From assembly GCA_041675285.1 (NCBI GenBank), contig JBAYTZ010000003.1, positions 62,001-126,000 of the forward strand: a stretch of 64,000 nucleotides of DNA, read 5' to 3'. Below, piece after piece: positions 8,153 through 15,739 of the stretch. The number at the start of each line of letters is the position of its first letter. Positions within the stretch are counted from its first letter, which is position 1. This DNA comes from Candidatus Delongbacteria bacterium. Lineage in GTDB: Bacteria > CAIWAD01. The translations under genes and the position numbers were made by a program. The notes under the pieces were generated by a model, which worked only from the letters and a program-made list of their open reading frames with translations, did not search any database and was not told where the DNA came from.

Positions 8153-11140
8153 TCAACGAAGCAGCAGCATGCGCTGAGTGCGGCTCTGGCCGCCGGCGCT
8201 CAGGCGCTGGAAGTAGAGCCCGCTGCCCAGTTCGCGCCCGGACTCGTCGCGGGCGTCGAAGCGCAGGCTGTGCGCGCCGGCGGGCAGCTCGCCGTTCTGT
8301 AACACGCGCACGCGCTGCCCGGCCAGGTTGAAGATCTCCAGCCGCACGGGGCCGGCCTGGGCCAGCGTGAAGCGCAGCGTGGTCTCGGGATTGAAGGGGT
8401 TGGGCCGGTTTGGCTCCAGCCGGAAGGCCGCCGGTTGGGCGGGATCGTCCACGGCCGTGCCGGCGTCCAGCACGTCCAGGCGCAGCACGCGGGCCTGGCT
8501 GCCGTAGCCCATCTCCTCGCCGCGTCCGTCGTACCACGCCAGCCAGGCGTCGCCCTCGGGCGCGGGGGTCAGCTGAGGTACCCGGGCGAACAGGTGGGCC
8601 GGGGTCAGCAACTCATTGAACAAATCAGCCGGCGTGGATTGTCCGTCCACCAGCTGACGACCTTTCACGCGCAAGCCCTCGCCGCTCCAACTCAAGGTGG
8701 AGGCCGTCAACAGCGCGTGCTCGGTCTCCGTGTGCACCAGCGTCATGCCGCTCTGGCACTCTGCGTCCGCCTGGGCGATCTGCCAGACTTGTTCCACCCC
8801 GCCATCCGCCGCCAGGCGTTCCACATGCACGTGGTGGCTGCTCTCATCGCCCAGTTCGCAGGCCAGCCAGAAGCGCCCCAGCGGATCGGACTGCACCTGC
8901 ACATCGTTTCCCCAGGCAGGCGCCCAGAACCGGCTCCATGCTTCCTCGCCCTGGGAATCCAGGCACAACAGGCTCAGGCGGGGAATTCCTGTGTCATACG
9001 TGAAACTCGTGAGCAACAGGTGGCCCGCGTCCAGCACGTGGGACTCGAAACCAAATCCCCACAGGTCCACCGGCAAATCCAGCCGGCGGCCACGCCCCTC
9101 TTGGTCGGAGTATTGCGGCAGCCCGGCTTCGTCGAAGAGTTGGAGGTAGAGGGAGCTACTTGCGGATTCGCGCAGGTGCAGGATGGCGAACACCCCGTCC
9201 GGCGCGGGGGCCAGGCCCGCCAGACGCCAATTGCCGGCCGACGGCGGCGGGATGAGCAGGCCGTTGTCGCCCCACAGGATGTGGCCTTCCCGGTCCAGGC
9301 GCTGCAGGCGCATCTCCGTCGACGGACTGGACCACTGGTCATAGCCCACATAGACGCTGGACTCGCCGGCCGCCAGGTGGCGGTCGAAGTACTCCGCGTA
9401 GTTGGTCTGCTCCAGCATGGCCGGATTCACCGGGCTGAGCGGGGTCAGGACGCTGCCGTCCGCGCCCAGGCGCTGGAGTCCCAGGAAGTAGCCTTGGGTT
9501 TCCGGCCGCCAGATCATCTGCAGAATCCAGACACCATCAGCGGTCTGCTGTGTCACCGGCTCGTTGTAATCGTCGCGCTCCTGCATGGGCCGCTCCAAGA
9601 CTCCCCAGCCCCGTTCGCCACTCTGCCCGTCGACGGACTGCAGCCAGTCGGACTCGCTGTCGCTCCAGTAGAACAGAGGCGCGGCGCCATCGTGGATCAG
9701 CCGGGGGGGCCCGCCCCACTGGGCTTCGCCGCGGAAGCAAACCGCCTGCTCCGGTGTCAGCAGGTCCTGGCCCTGCAGATCACGGCGCACGATGTTCACG
9801 GTCAGATCCAACGGGTTCCGCCAACCCACACGCACTTCGCCCGCGGGACCGGGCTGCAGGTCCCACACCGCTCCCGGGTTGCCGGGCTGGTTGAATCGGG
9901 CGGTTTCGGCGCTCCAGAGCGGCGTGCCCGTCGGACTCAAGCGCTGGAGGTATTGGGTCTCATCCTCGAGCTGCAGGTAGACGATGCCTTCGTCGTCCTC
10001 GGAGAACCAGCGCAGCTGTCCCGGATTGCCACCGCCGATCAGGTCCAGCCAGGGCGGGGCGGCCCACAGGAGGCGGCCCTCGCCGTCCAGCCGCTGGGCC
10101 TGCCAGCCCGCGGCCGTGCTGTAGGCCAGCGAATAGGGCGGACCCGGCGCCTGGGCCTTGGCCAGGCTGAGATCCTGGACCCCATTTGCCACGGTCACTC
10201 CAGCGGTCGGCCAGAGGGCCAGCAGACTGGAGTCGAGGAGTTGGACCCGCAGGTTTTCGTTCGCCCGCCACGCCGCCAGCAGGCGGCCATCACCCGTGGA
10301 CGAACAAGCGAAGCGGTCGATGACCGCACCGGCTGGCGTGATTTGTACGGGTGCCGGCGTCAACCACTGTCCGTCCGGCCGGATGCCCAGCACATAGCCG
10401 GTCTGGGACGAGCCGGATGTGTAACACAGCAAGAGATCGCCCAGCCCGTTGTCGCTCAGTTGAAAGCTATAGGTGGAGATGGGAAGAGGCAGGCCTTGGG
10501 CGGGGAGATCGGGATCCGGCAAGCCGCCGGGTTCCACGTGCTGCACCGTCAGCGAGTCCGTCCCGCTGCACCACACCACCCAGGCGCCGGTGCCGTCTGC
10601 ATGCAGGCGGCGATATTGGTCGGCCCGGGAGCGGCAACGCTCCGACAGGTCGCGGCAATCATCCTGCGGCGTGGGCACCCGCGGCGCCACCACCAGATCC
10701 GCCGGCCAGAGGAAGTCGCCGGCGGGACCCACGTGCTGCAGCCGCAGTTCGCCATCGGATTCATCCAGCATCTCCTGCCAGAGGACATAGGCGCCGCCTG
10801 CGCCATCGGAGGCCAGCGTGGGCGTGTAGGGTGTGATCACGGAGGCTTCGTGCACCAGCGCATCCACTGGCCCCAGCCCTTCCACCTGGGTGTACCAGGC
10901 TCCGCCGGCAGACGGGTTGTCCAGCGGGTAGCTCTGCAGCATCAGCCGGCCCTGGCCGTCGCGCATGTCGCACCAGGCCAGCAGCCAGTGATTTTCATCC
11001 AGGGGCAGTGACGCTCCGCTGAAGGCCTTGGTGGGGAGCGCATAGAGAACCGTACCGGCGGGCCGATCGGGCCAAGCCACGGGCAGTGGCTGGGCCAACA
11101 GCAACGCAGGTAGGATCAACAGAAGCAACAGCGGTCGCAT
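8153..11140 (-). CDS. Secreted ~1000-aa repeat protein with C-terminal sorting domain, paralogue 4 (first gene of array)
   Basis: The protein has 995 residues, with a signal peptide (MRPLLLLLILPALLLA), QPLPVAWPD, propeller-like repeats (for example LQRLDREGHILWGDNGL) and a PNRPNPFNPET sorting tail ending RMLLLR. A GAGG site lies 7 nt before the ATG. It is the promoter-proximal gene of the four-gene minus-strand array. The roughly 300 nt upstream are AT-richer than the surroundings and should hold the array promoter, but I could not pick one box pair with confidence. No enzyme motif is visible. The set resembles a tandemly amplified family of surface proteins. Confidence 0.85.
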   Translation of the reverse strand: MRPLLLLLILPALLLAQPLPVAWPDRPAGTVLYALPTKAFSGASLPLDENHWLLAWCDMRDGQGRLMLQSYPLDNPSAGGAWYTQVEGLGPVDALVHEASVITPYTPTLASDGAGGAYVLWQEMLDESDGELRLQHVGPAGDFLWPADLVVAPRVPTPQDDCRDLSERCRSRADQYRRLHADGTGAWVVWCSGTDSLTVQHVEPGGLPDPDLPAQGLPLPISTYSFQLSDNGLGDLLLCYTSGSSQTGYVLGIRPDGQWLTPAPVQITPAGAVIDRFACSSTGDGRLLAAWRANENLRVQLLDSSLLALWPTAGVTVANGVQDLSLAKAQAPGPPYSLAYSTAAGWQAQRLDGEGRLLWAAPPWLDLIGGGNPGQLRWFSEDDEGIVYLQLEDETQYLQRLSPTGTPLWSAETARFNQPGNPGAVWDLQPGPAGEVRVGWRNPLDLTVNIVRRDLQGQDLLTPEQAVCFRGEAQWGGPPRLIHDGAAPLFYWSDSESDWLQSVDGQSGERGWGVLERPMQERDDYNEPVTQQTADGVWILQMIWRPETQGYFLGLQRLGADGSVLTPLSPVNPAMLEQTNYAEYFDRHLAAGESSVYVGYDQWSSPSTEMRLQRLDREGHILWGDNGLLIPPPSAGNWRLAGLAPAPDGVFAILHLRESASSSLYLQLFDEAGLPQYSDQEGRGRRLDLPVDLWGFGFESHVLDAGHLLLTSFTYDTGIPRLSLLCLDSQGEEAWSRFWAPAWGNDVQVQSDPLGRFWLACELGDESSHHVHVERLAADGGVEQVWQIAQADAECQSGMTLVHTETEHALLTASTLSWSGEGLRVKGRQLVDGQSTPADLFNELLTPAHLFARVPQLTPAPEGDAWLAWYDGRGEEMGYGSQARVLRLDVLDAGTAVDDPAQPAAFRLEPNRPNPFNPETTLRFTLAQAGPVRLEIFNLAGQRVRVLQNGELPAGAHSLRFDARDESGRELGSGLYFQRLSAGGQSRTQRMLLLR
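8169..8469. repeat. Homogenised sorting-domain repeat, copy in paralogue 4
   Basis: Partner of 5160-5460, at a constant offset of 3009 nt. The shared block runs from just inside the stop codon through the PNPFNP motif and ends around the residues PAQPAAFRLEPN, where the two proteins begin to diverge. Confidence 0.75.
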
Positions 11141-11440
11141 GGGATGACCTCGTTAGAGGGCTGGGTGTGTGTGGTTAATACAGAGCAACATGCGGGCCAA
11201 GAGCCTGGTTTGGCCAAAACTGAGCGAAACTCAGAGTCAACGCGTTGATACACAATGAAAATGATTCGGGTCGGTGCGGTTTCTCCCTGAACAATGCCAA
11301 GGGTTGCCGTATAAAAGTGGGGTCAATTGTGCGGCATCTGTAAGAAAAGCCAATGGTGTGGTAAAGACTTGTCGGCGGCCCTGCCTGTGAAAGGTGAAGG
11401 AGCGGGCCGTTGTCTGGAAGCCCCCTGGCGGGACCCATGC

Positions 11441-11465
11441 AAAAAGGGCCCCCGGTGGGGGACCC
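11441..11465 (-). terminator. Rho-independent terminator of tRNA-Sec
   Basis: On the minus strand an 8-bp stem GGGUCCCC/GGGGGCCC (one U-G pair) with loop CACC is followed directly by five U. It begins 3 nt after the encoded CCA end of tRNA-Sec. Confidence 0.85.
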
Positions 11466-11468
11466 TTT

Positions 11469-11566
11469 TGGCGGGAACGTCTGGGAATCGAACCCAGCCA
11501 GGACAGGTGCACTGCCCCGCAACGGCTTTGAAGGCCGCGGCCTCCACCAGGTCGGCATCCATCCCC
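11469..11566 (-). tRNA. selC: tRNA-Sec (anticodon UCA)
   Basis: Selenocysteine tRNA, 98 nt with encoded CCA, needed to read UGA as Sec. The anticodon loop is CUUCAAA, with UCA at 11531-11529. The 5-bp anticodon stem is GCGGC/GCCGU. The long variable arm GGGCAG-UGCAC-CUGUCC (11517-11501) is a hallmark of tRNA-Sec. The T arm is CUGGG-UUCGAUU-CCCAG. The acceptor pairs GGGGAUGG with ACGUUCCC (8 positions, the last a G-A mismatch), followed by discriminator G and CCA. The extended D arm is GCCGAC-CUGGU-GGAGGC, a 6-position stem with two tandem G-A oppositions, which replaces the short canonical D stem. An 8-position acceptor, long D stem and UCA anticodon together separate it from tRNA-Ser and suppressor tRNAs. 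It fits with the two UGA-containing genes at 46.1 and 48.6 kb. Confidence 0.9.
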
Positions 11567-11574
11567 GTGAGGGG

Positions 11575-11603
11575 AATATCAGCAACCCGGCGGGGCGCGG
11601 CAA
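11575..11603 (-). promoter_or_regulatory. Sigma-70-type promoter of tRNA-Sec
   Basis: On the minus strand, TTGCCG (11603-11598) is separated by exactly 17 nt from GATATT (11580-11575). Eight nt then lead to the first base of the mature tRNA. Spacing and position are as expected for a tRNA promoter, although the boxes are imperfect. Confidence 0.55.
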
Positions 11604-11720
11604 TGCCGGCGGGAGCTTTCTCCAGTTCTTGGCTCATGGGCCTCGCCTTCCAGCCCGAAGCCTTGGTAGGTTGGACGGGCAGGGCGAGGAGTTCGCCACG
11701 CCAACCAGAAAGGATCGAAC

Positions 11721-12491
11721 ATGAGCGAGCGGGCGATCCCCGTGGGTGGGATTTGTTGGGAGGAACTGCAGAGTGCGGATCTGTCCCGGGCCGTGCCCTT
11801 CTATCAGGAGCTGATTGGCTGGGAGACCCGGGCCTGGCCGCTCCCCGACGGTTCCATCTATACCCTGTTCGGGCCGGAGGGCGGCGCCGTGGCGGGCGCG
11901 CAAGTGCACGCGCCGGCCCAGACGGGGGAGTTCCATGGCTGGCTCAGCTATGTCTCGGTGGCGGACGTGGATGCCGCGGCGGCCCGGGTGGACGCGCTGG
12001 GCGGGCGCGTGCTTCTGGCGCCCCACGACATTCCCGAGGTGGGGCGCTGCGCCGTGCTCCAGGATCCCGAGGGCGCGCTCTTCGCCCTGATGTGCTTCCT
12101 GCAGCCCGCCGAGTACCCGGAGAATCCGCTGGGCTTCTTCTGCTGGCGCGAGCTGATGGTGCGCGACGTGGCGCGGGCCCAGGCCTTCTACGCCGGCGTG
12201 CTGGGCTGGACCTGCCGGGCCATGGCGGGGATGGAGGGTTACCAGACCTTCCTGGCCGACGGCCACGAGGTGGGCGGGTTGATGGCCATCACGGAGGACA
12301 TGGGACCGGCCCCGGCCCGCTGGACACCCTACCTCACGGTTCCCGATGTGGACCGCCAGGCCGTTCGGGCGCAGGAGTTGGGCGGAACGGTCTGCCTGCA
12401 GCCCGTGGACGTGCCCGGCGTGGGGCGCTTTTGCATCGCGACGGATCCCGCCGGCGGCACGCTGGCCCTCATCACCCTGAACGCGAGGTGA
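11721..12491 (+). CDS. VOC superfamily protein with two glyoxalase-like domains
   Basis: The protein has 256 residues in two tandem vicinal-oxygen-chelate modules. The first (about 1-125) starts ICWEELQSADLSRAVPFYQELIGW; the second (about 134-256) starts FCWRELMVRDVARAQAFYAGVLGW. Each ends in the typical DPEGALFALM or DPAGGTLALI strand. The family includes glyoxalases, dioxygenases and many small-molecule-binding proteins. The two-domain form is common among uncharacterised bacterial VOC proteins, so no substrate is proposed. AAGGA lies about 8 nt before the ATG. It is followed after about 50 nt by the metallophosphoesterase gene. Confidence 0.85.
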   Translation: MSERAIPVGGICWEELQSADLSRAVPFYQELIGWETRAWPLPDGSIYTLFGPEGGAVAGAQVHAPAQTGEFHGWLSYVSVADVDAAAARVDALGGRVLLAPHDIPEVGRCAVLQDPEGALFALMCFLQPAEYPENPLGFFCWRELMVRDVARAQAFYAGVLGWTCRAMAGMEGYQTFLADGHEVGGLMAITEDMGPAPARWTPYLTVPDVDRQAVRAQELGGTVCLQPVDVPGVGRFCIATDPAGGTLALITLNAR

Positions 12492-12541
12492 GCACGCCCA
12501 AGCGGATTCCCTGCTGCGGCGCAACCACAAGGGGCCACGAG

Positions 12542-14545
12542 ATGGATCACGACAGGATGGGGGTGGGAATGCCGCGCCGCCGCACGCCGATCCCCGTGGT
12601 TGCGCTGCTGTCTCTGCTGCTGGTTGCCACGTCCGTGGCGGCCCTGCCCGTCGTCGATCCGACCACCATCGGACTGGTGGAGCAGGTGGAGCGCGGCCCG
12701 CGGGTCAAACTATCCCTCGAGCAGCTGAGCGCCTGCGTGGTGGAGGAAAGCGGGGCGCTCTGGCTGGATCTCGCCCGGGCGGACACGCTGCTGGACGGCA
12801 GCCCGCTGGACGCCGCCGCCGTGACGGGCAGCGTCTGCGCCGGTCCCTGGCCCTTCGAGGCCGAGGAGAGCGGCTACAGCTACCGGCGCTTCCGCCTGGA
12901 GCGCCGGGTGGAGGGCGGCCGCGTGGAACTGCCGCTCAAGGGGTTGTTCAACCGCAACCTCAACAGCGAGGGCTGGACGGAGACCGGGTCCGTGCTGGTG
13001 CGCGTGGAACTCTCCCTGGCCCGGCCCGGGGCGGACGAGCCGCTGGTGCTGGCGGACATTCCCCTACGCTTCCGCCGGGATGGAGAGGCGTTGCGGCGAC
13101 TGCCGGCCCTGCTGGAAGGACCGCTGCTCTGCAAGGTGGACAGCCGCGCGCCCGGCATGGCCAGCGTGGCGCTGAAGACCGACCTGCCTTGCTCCGTGGC
13201 GCTGGAGCTGGACGACGGACTGTGCGTGCAGGCCACGGGCGCCGGGCTTTCCCACGAGATCGCGCTGCGGGGTTTGTCCACGGAGCACGAGCTGCGCTAC
13301 CGCGTGCGCCTGGCCGGCGAACCCGCCACGGAGTGGCTGGATCTGCCCCTGCCCGGCCCCGGACCGGAGCCCATCCGCTTCGCCTACTGCGGCGACAGCC
13401 GGGACGAGGACGGCGGCGGCGACCGCGGCTACCTGGGCGTGAACCTGCACGCGCTGGAGCCGCTGCTGGGGCTGGCCTACGTGAACGGATCCCAGGCCCT
13501 GCTGTTCGGCGGCGACCTGATCAGCGGCTACACCACCCACCCGGCGGACTTCCGCGCCCAGCTGCAGGCCTTCAAACAGGTCACCTCCGGCTTCTGGCGG
13601 GAACGGCCGCTCTTCGCGGGCATCGGCAACCACGAGACCCTGCTGCGCATTTTCCGGGGCGACAAGATCGACTGGTTGGGCATGGACCGCTGGCCGTATC
13701 ACGCAGAGAGCGCGGAGACCGTCTTCGCGCAACAGATGTGCAACCCGGAGAACGGTCCGACCCAGGCGGATCCCGACCTGCCGGGCTACGCCGAGACCGT
13801 GTTCAGCACGCGGCTGGGCTGTGTCACGGCCCTCTTCCTCAACAATGTCTGGTGGTACAACGAGCACGAGGAGCTGACGGGCGGCAATCCCCAGGGCTAC
13901 CTGCTGGAGGATCAGCTGCGCTGGCTGGAGGAGCAGGTGGCCGCCGCCGACGCGGACCCCGCCTGCGCGCACATTGTGGTGGTGGCCCACGAGCCCGTGT
14001 TTCCCCAGGGCGGCCACGTGAAGGACAGCATGTGGCACGGCGGCGACAACAAGGTGCGAGCCTGGAAGGCGGCCGCGGACGGAAGCCTGGCGCCGCTGGG
14101 CCCGGGCATCCTCGAGGTGCGCAACCGGCTGTTGCACATCCTGGCCGCCAGCCCCAAGACCGCCGCCGTGCTGGCCGGCCACGAGCACGCCTACGCCAAA
14201 CTCCTGCTCACTCCCGCAACCCCGGCCGGCGACCCGGCTCGGGACGACCCGGACGGCGACGGCCGCTTGTGCGAGGACGGCGAACCCTGCTCGCCCGTGC
14301 CCGGCCTGCGGCGTCCGCTCTGGTTCTTCACTTCCGGCAGCGCCTCGCCCTGGTACGCCCAGGAGCCCACGCCCTGGGCCACCTGGTGGAAGGGCCAACC
14401 CGGCGGGGAACGGGCGTGCTCGTACACGTCGCAGGAATCCGTGCTGCTCTTCGACGCCACGCCGGAGCGCATTGGTCTGCGCGTGCTCAATCCCTTCGGC
14501 GAGGAGCTGGACCGCATCGACAACTTGAAGGAGCCGCGCCCCTGA
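12542..14545 (+). CDS. Exported calcineurin-like metallophosphoesterase
   Basis: The protein has 667 residues. A signal-type N-terminus (hydrophobic VVALLSLLLVATSVAA) is followed by an N-terminal beta-rich region and then a complete metallophosphoesterase domain. In order, the metal-binding motifs are GDSRDE (about residue 283), GGDLISG (322), GNHE (361), VVAHEP (482) and GHEHAY (545). The architecture resembles purple-acid-phosphatase-like exported enzymes, with an Ig/fibronectin-like front part. AAGGGG 7 nt upstream supports the ATG at 12542; an alternative ATG at 12569 would leave a more compact signal peptide. Upstream in-frame codons reach into the VOC gene and are not credible starts. 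The substrate is unknown: phosphomonoester or phosphodiester hydrolysis is the family function. Confidence 0.85.
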   Translation: MDHDRMGVGMPRRRTPIPVVALLSLLLVATSVAALPVVDPTTIGLVEQVERGPRVKLSLEQLSACVVEESGALWLDLARADTLLDGSPLDAAAVTGSVCAGPWPFEAEESGYSYRRFRLERRVEGGRVELPLKGLFNRNLNSEGWTETGSVLVRVELSLARPGADEPLVLADIPLRFRRDGEALRRLPALLEGPLLCKVDSRAPGMASVALKTDLPCSVALELDDGLCVQATGAGLSHEIALRGLSTEHELRYRVRLAGEPATEWLDLPLPGPGPEPIRFAYCGDSRDEDGGGDRGYLGVNLHALEPLLGLAYVNGSQALLFGGDLISGYTTHPADFRAQLQAFKQVTSGFWRERPLFAGIGNHETLLRIFRGDKIDWLGMDRWPYHAESAETVFAQQMCNPENGPTQADPDLPGYAETVFSTRLGCVTALFLNNVWWYNEHEELTGGNPQGYLLEDQLRWLEEQVAAADADPACAHIVVVAHEPVFPQGGHVKDSMWHGGDNKVRAWKAAADGSLAPLGPGILEVRNRLLHILAASPKTAAVLAGHEHAYAKLLLTPATPAGDPARDDPDGDGRLCEDGEPCSPVPGLRRPLWFFTSGSASPWYAQEPTPWATWWKGQPGGERACSYTSQESVLLFDATPERIGLRVLNPFGEELDRIDNLKEPRP

Positions 14546-14741
14546 GCGGTCCAGGCCTGGCTGGAAGAAGCTCCGCAGCCTCGTCCAGCCGGGCGGAGTC
14601 GCCGCGAACACCCGCCGGAACCCGCGGGGTCTCAGTGGGGAATGCCGGTCGGCAGGTCAGGAAAGCCTGTGCAGCGGCTTGTTCCGGCTGTGATTCTGGA
14701 CTCGTGTTCAGTAGATTGTGCGCGCCATTCATGGAGACGCC

Positions 14742-15350
14742 ATGCCGCCGCGCACCCGCCGCCTGTTGTTCGTCATCCTGTTGTTGCTGGGTTCCGCCTG
14801 TTCCCGCTCCTCGCAGCCGGCCGACGAGGGTCCGGTCCAGCTGGAGTTCGCGGTGGTGGAGGCCCTGCTGGGTCCCCCCGTGCAGCTGGAAACCCCGCGC
14901 CTGAGCCTGCGCCCGCCCAAGGAGTGGGCGGAAGTGGATTCCAACCGGGTCCGCCTGCTGGGCGGACAATTGGCCCAGCCGCAGGACTCGTCCTTCCTGC
15001 TGACGCCCGTGCGCGTCTTCCTGGACCCGGCCACCGGCTGCGCGCTCTTCGTCTCCACCTGGAGCGCGGATTCGGCGCAGACCTGGAAGCAGGTGGAGGC
15101 GCGGCAGCGCGCCCGGCTGGACGAAACGGCCGCCGGCCGCCAGATCAAGCACGACTCCTTCATCCTGGCCGAGCAGTCCTGTCTGCAGTCCCTGATCCAG
15201 GACAGCCTGCGCGTGAACTTCAAGCTGCTGCTGGCCGGTGGAGTCCAGCTGGACTACCTCGTGCCGCGCACGATCTACGAATCCCAAGTGGAGCTGATCG
15301 AATCCTCCCTCGGCTCCGTCACCGTCCCACATCAACCCTCTCAAGACTAG
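14742..15350 (+). CDS. Putative lipoprotein, unknown function
   Basis: The protein has 202 residues. The N-terminus (MPPRTRRLLFVILLLLGSACS) has a charged start, a hydrophobic stretch and a Cys in a lipobox-like context, so a lipid-anchored envelope protein is likely. The rest is soluble, with the motif LRPPKEWAEVDSN near residue 55, as in small periplasmic proteins of unknown role. GGAG lies 5 nt before this ATG; a further in-frame ATG at 14718 is less well placed. It ends 10 nt before the next lipoprotein gene, which suggests an operon. Confidence 0.7.
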   Translation: MPPRTRRLLFVILLLLGSACSRSSQPADEGPVQLEFAVVEALLGPPVQLETPRLSLRPPKEWAEVDSNRVRLLGGQLAQPQDSSFLLTPVRVFLDPATGCALFVSTWSADSAQTWKQVEARQRARLDETAAGRQIKHDSFILAEQSCLQSLIQDSLRVNFKLLLAGGVQLDYLVPRTIYESQVELIESSLGSVTVPHQPSQD

Positions 15351-15360
15351 GAGAGCCCCG

Positions 15361-15651
15361 ATGAAGTTGGTCAAGTTTGTCGCTCCGCTCCTGCTGCTGG
15401 CCCTGTTGGCGAGCTGCACGGCCCACATCCACACCGTCGGCGACGGCCCCAAGGGCAGCACGGTGCTGAAGCAGAAGCAGTGGTACGTGCTGTTCGGGCT
15501 CATCCCGTTGAACACCGTGGACACGAAGGTCATGGCGGGCGACGCCGAGGACTATCAGATCAAGACCGTCTCCAACGCCGACGACGTCCTGATCAGCATT
15601 TTCACGAACTACGTGTCGGTCCACTGCCGCACCGTGCAGGTGACCAAGTAA
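15361..15651 (+). CDS. Small lipoprotein with Bor-like layout
   Basis: The protein has 96 residues: signal peptide MKLVKFVAPLLLLALLASC with a good lipobox (LLASC), then a short domain with WYVLFGLIPLNTVDT and a C-terminal VHCRTVQV. The length, the central FGL-P-x-NTVD turn and the late Cys recall the Bor/Iss family of small outer-membrane lipoproteins, but the similarity is only by eye. GGAGAG lies just upstream of the ATG. A strong terminator follows, so this closes the short lipoprotein operon. Confidence 0.7.
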   Translation: MKLVKFVAPLLLLALLASCTAHIHTVGDGPKGSTVLKQKQWYVLFGLIPLNTVDTKVMAGDAEDYQIKTVSNADDVLISIFTNYVSVHCRTVQVTK

Positions 15652-15674
15652 GGCACCGGCCTTGTCCATACGCC

Positions 15675-15702
15675 AAGGGCCCCGGATTCCGGGGCCCTTT
15701 TT
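15675..15702 (+). terminator. Rho-independent terminator after the lipoprotein operon
   Basis: AAGGGCCCCGG, loop ATT, CCGGGGCCCTT, then a T run. The symmetric AA...TT ends could also serve the converging rmuC transcript. Confidence 0.85.
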
Positions 15703-15739
15703 GTGAGACAACTGTGGGTCGAGCCCGCGGGCGGTCCGC

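Noticed and set aside
172..11011. Very long plus-strand open frames opposite the four surface-protein genes
   Set aside because: They are antisense shadows of GC-rich coding sequence: composition is Arg/Gln/Gly-rich, with no signal peptide, domain or ribosome-binding site.
11175..11637. Minus-strand open frames across the tRNA-Sec region
   Set aside because: They read through a well-formed tRNA and its terminator and show no protein motif.
11327..12541. A long plus-strand open frame extending the metallophosphoesterase upstream to 11327
   Set aside because: It crosses the tRNA-Sec gene and runs through the VOC gene in another frame; the signal peptide and Shine-Dalgarno place the start at 12542.
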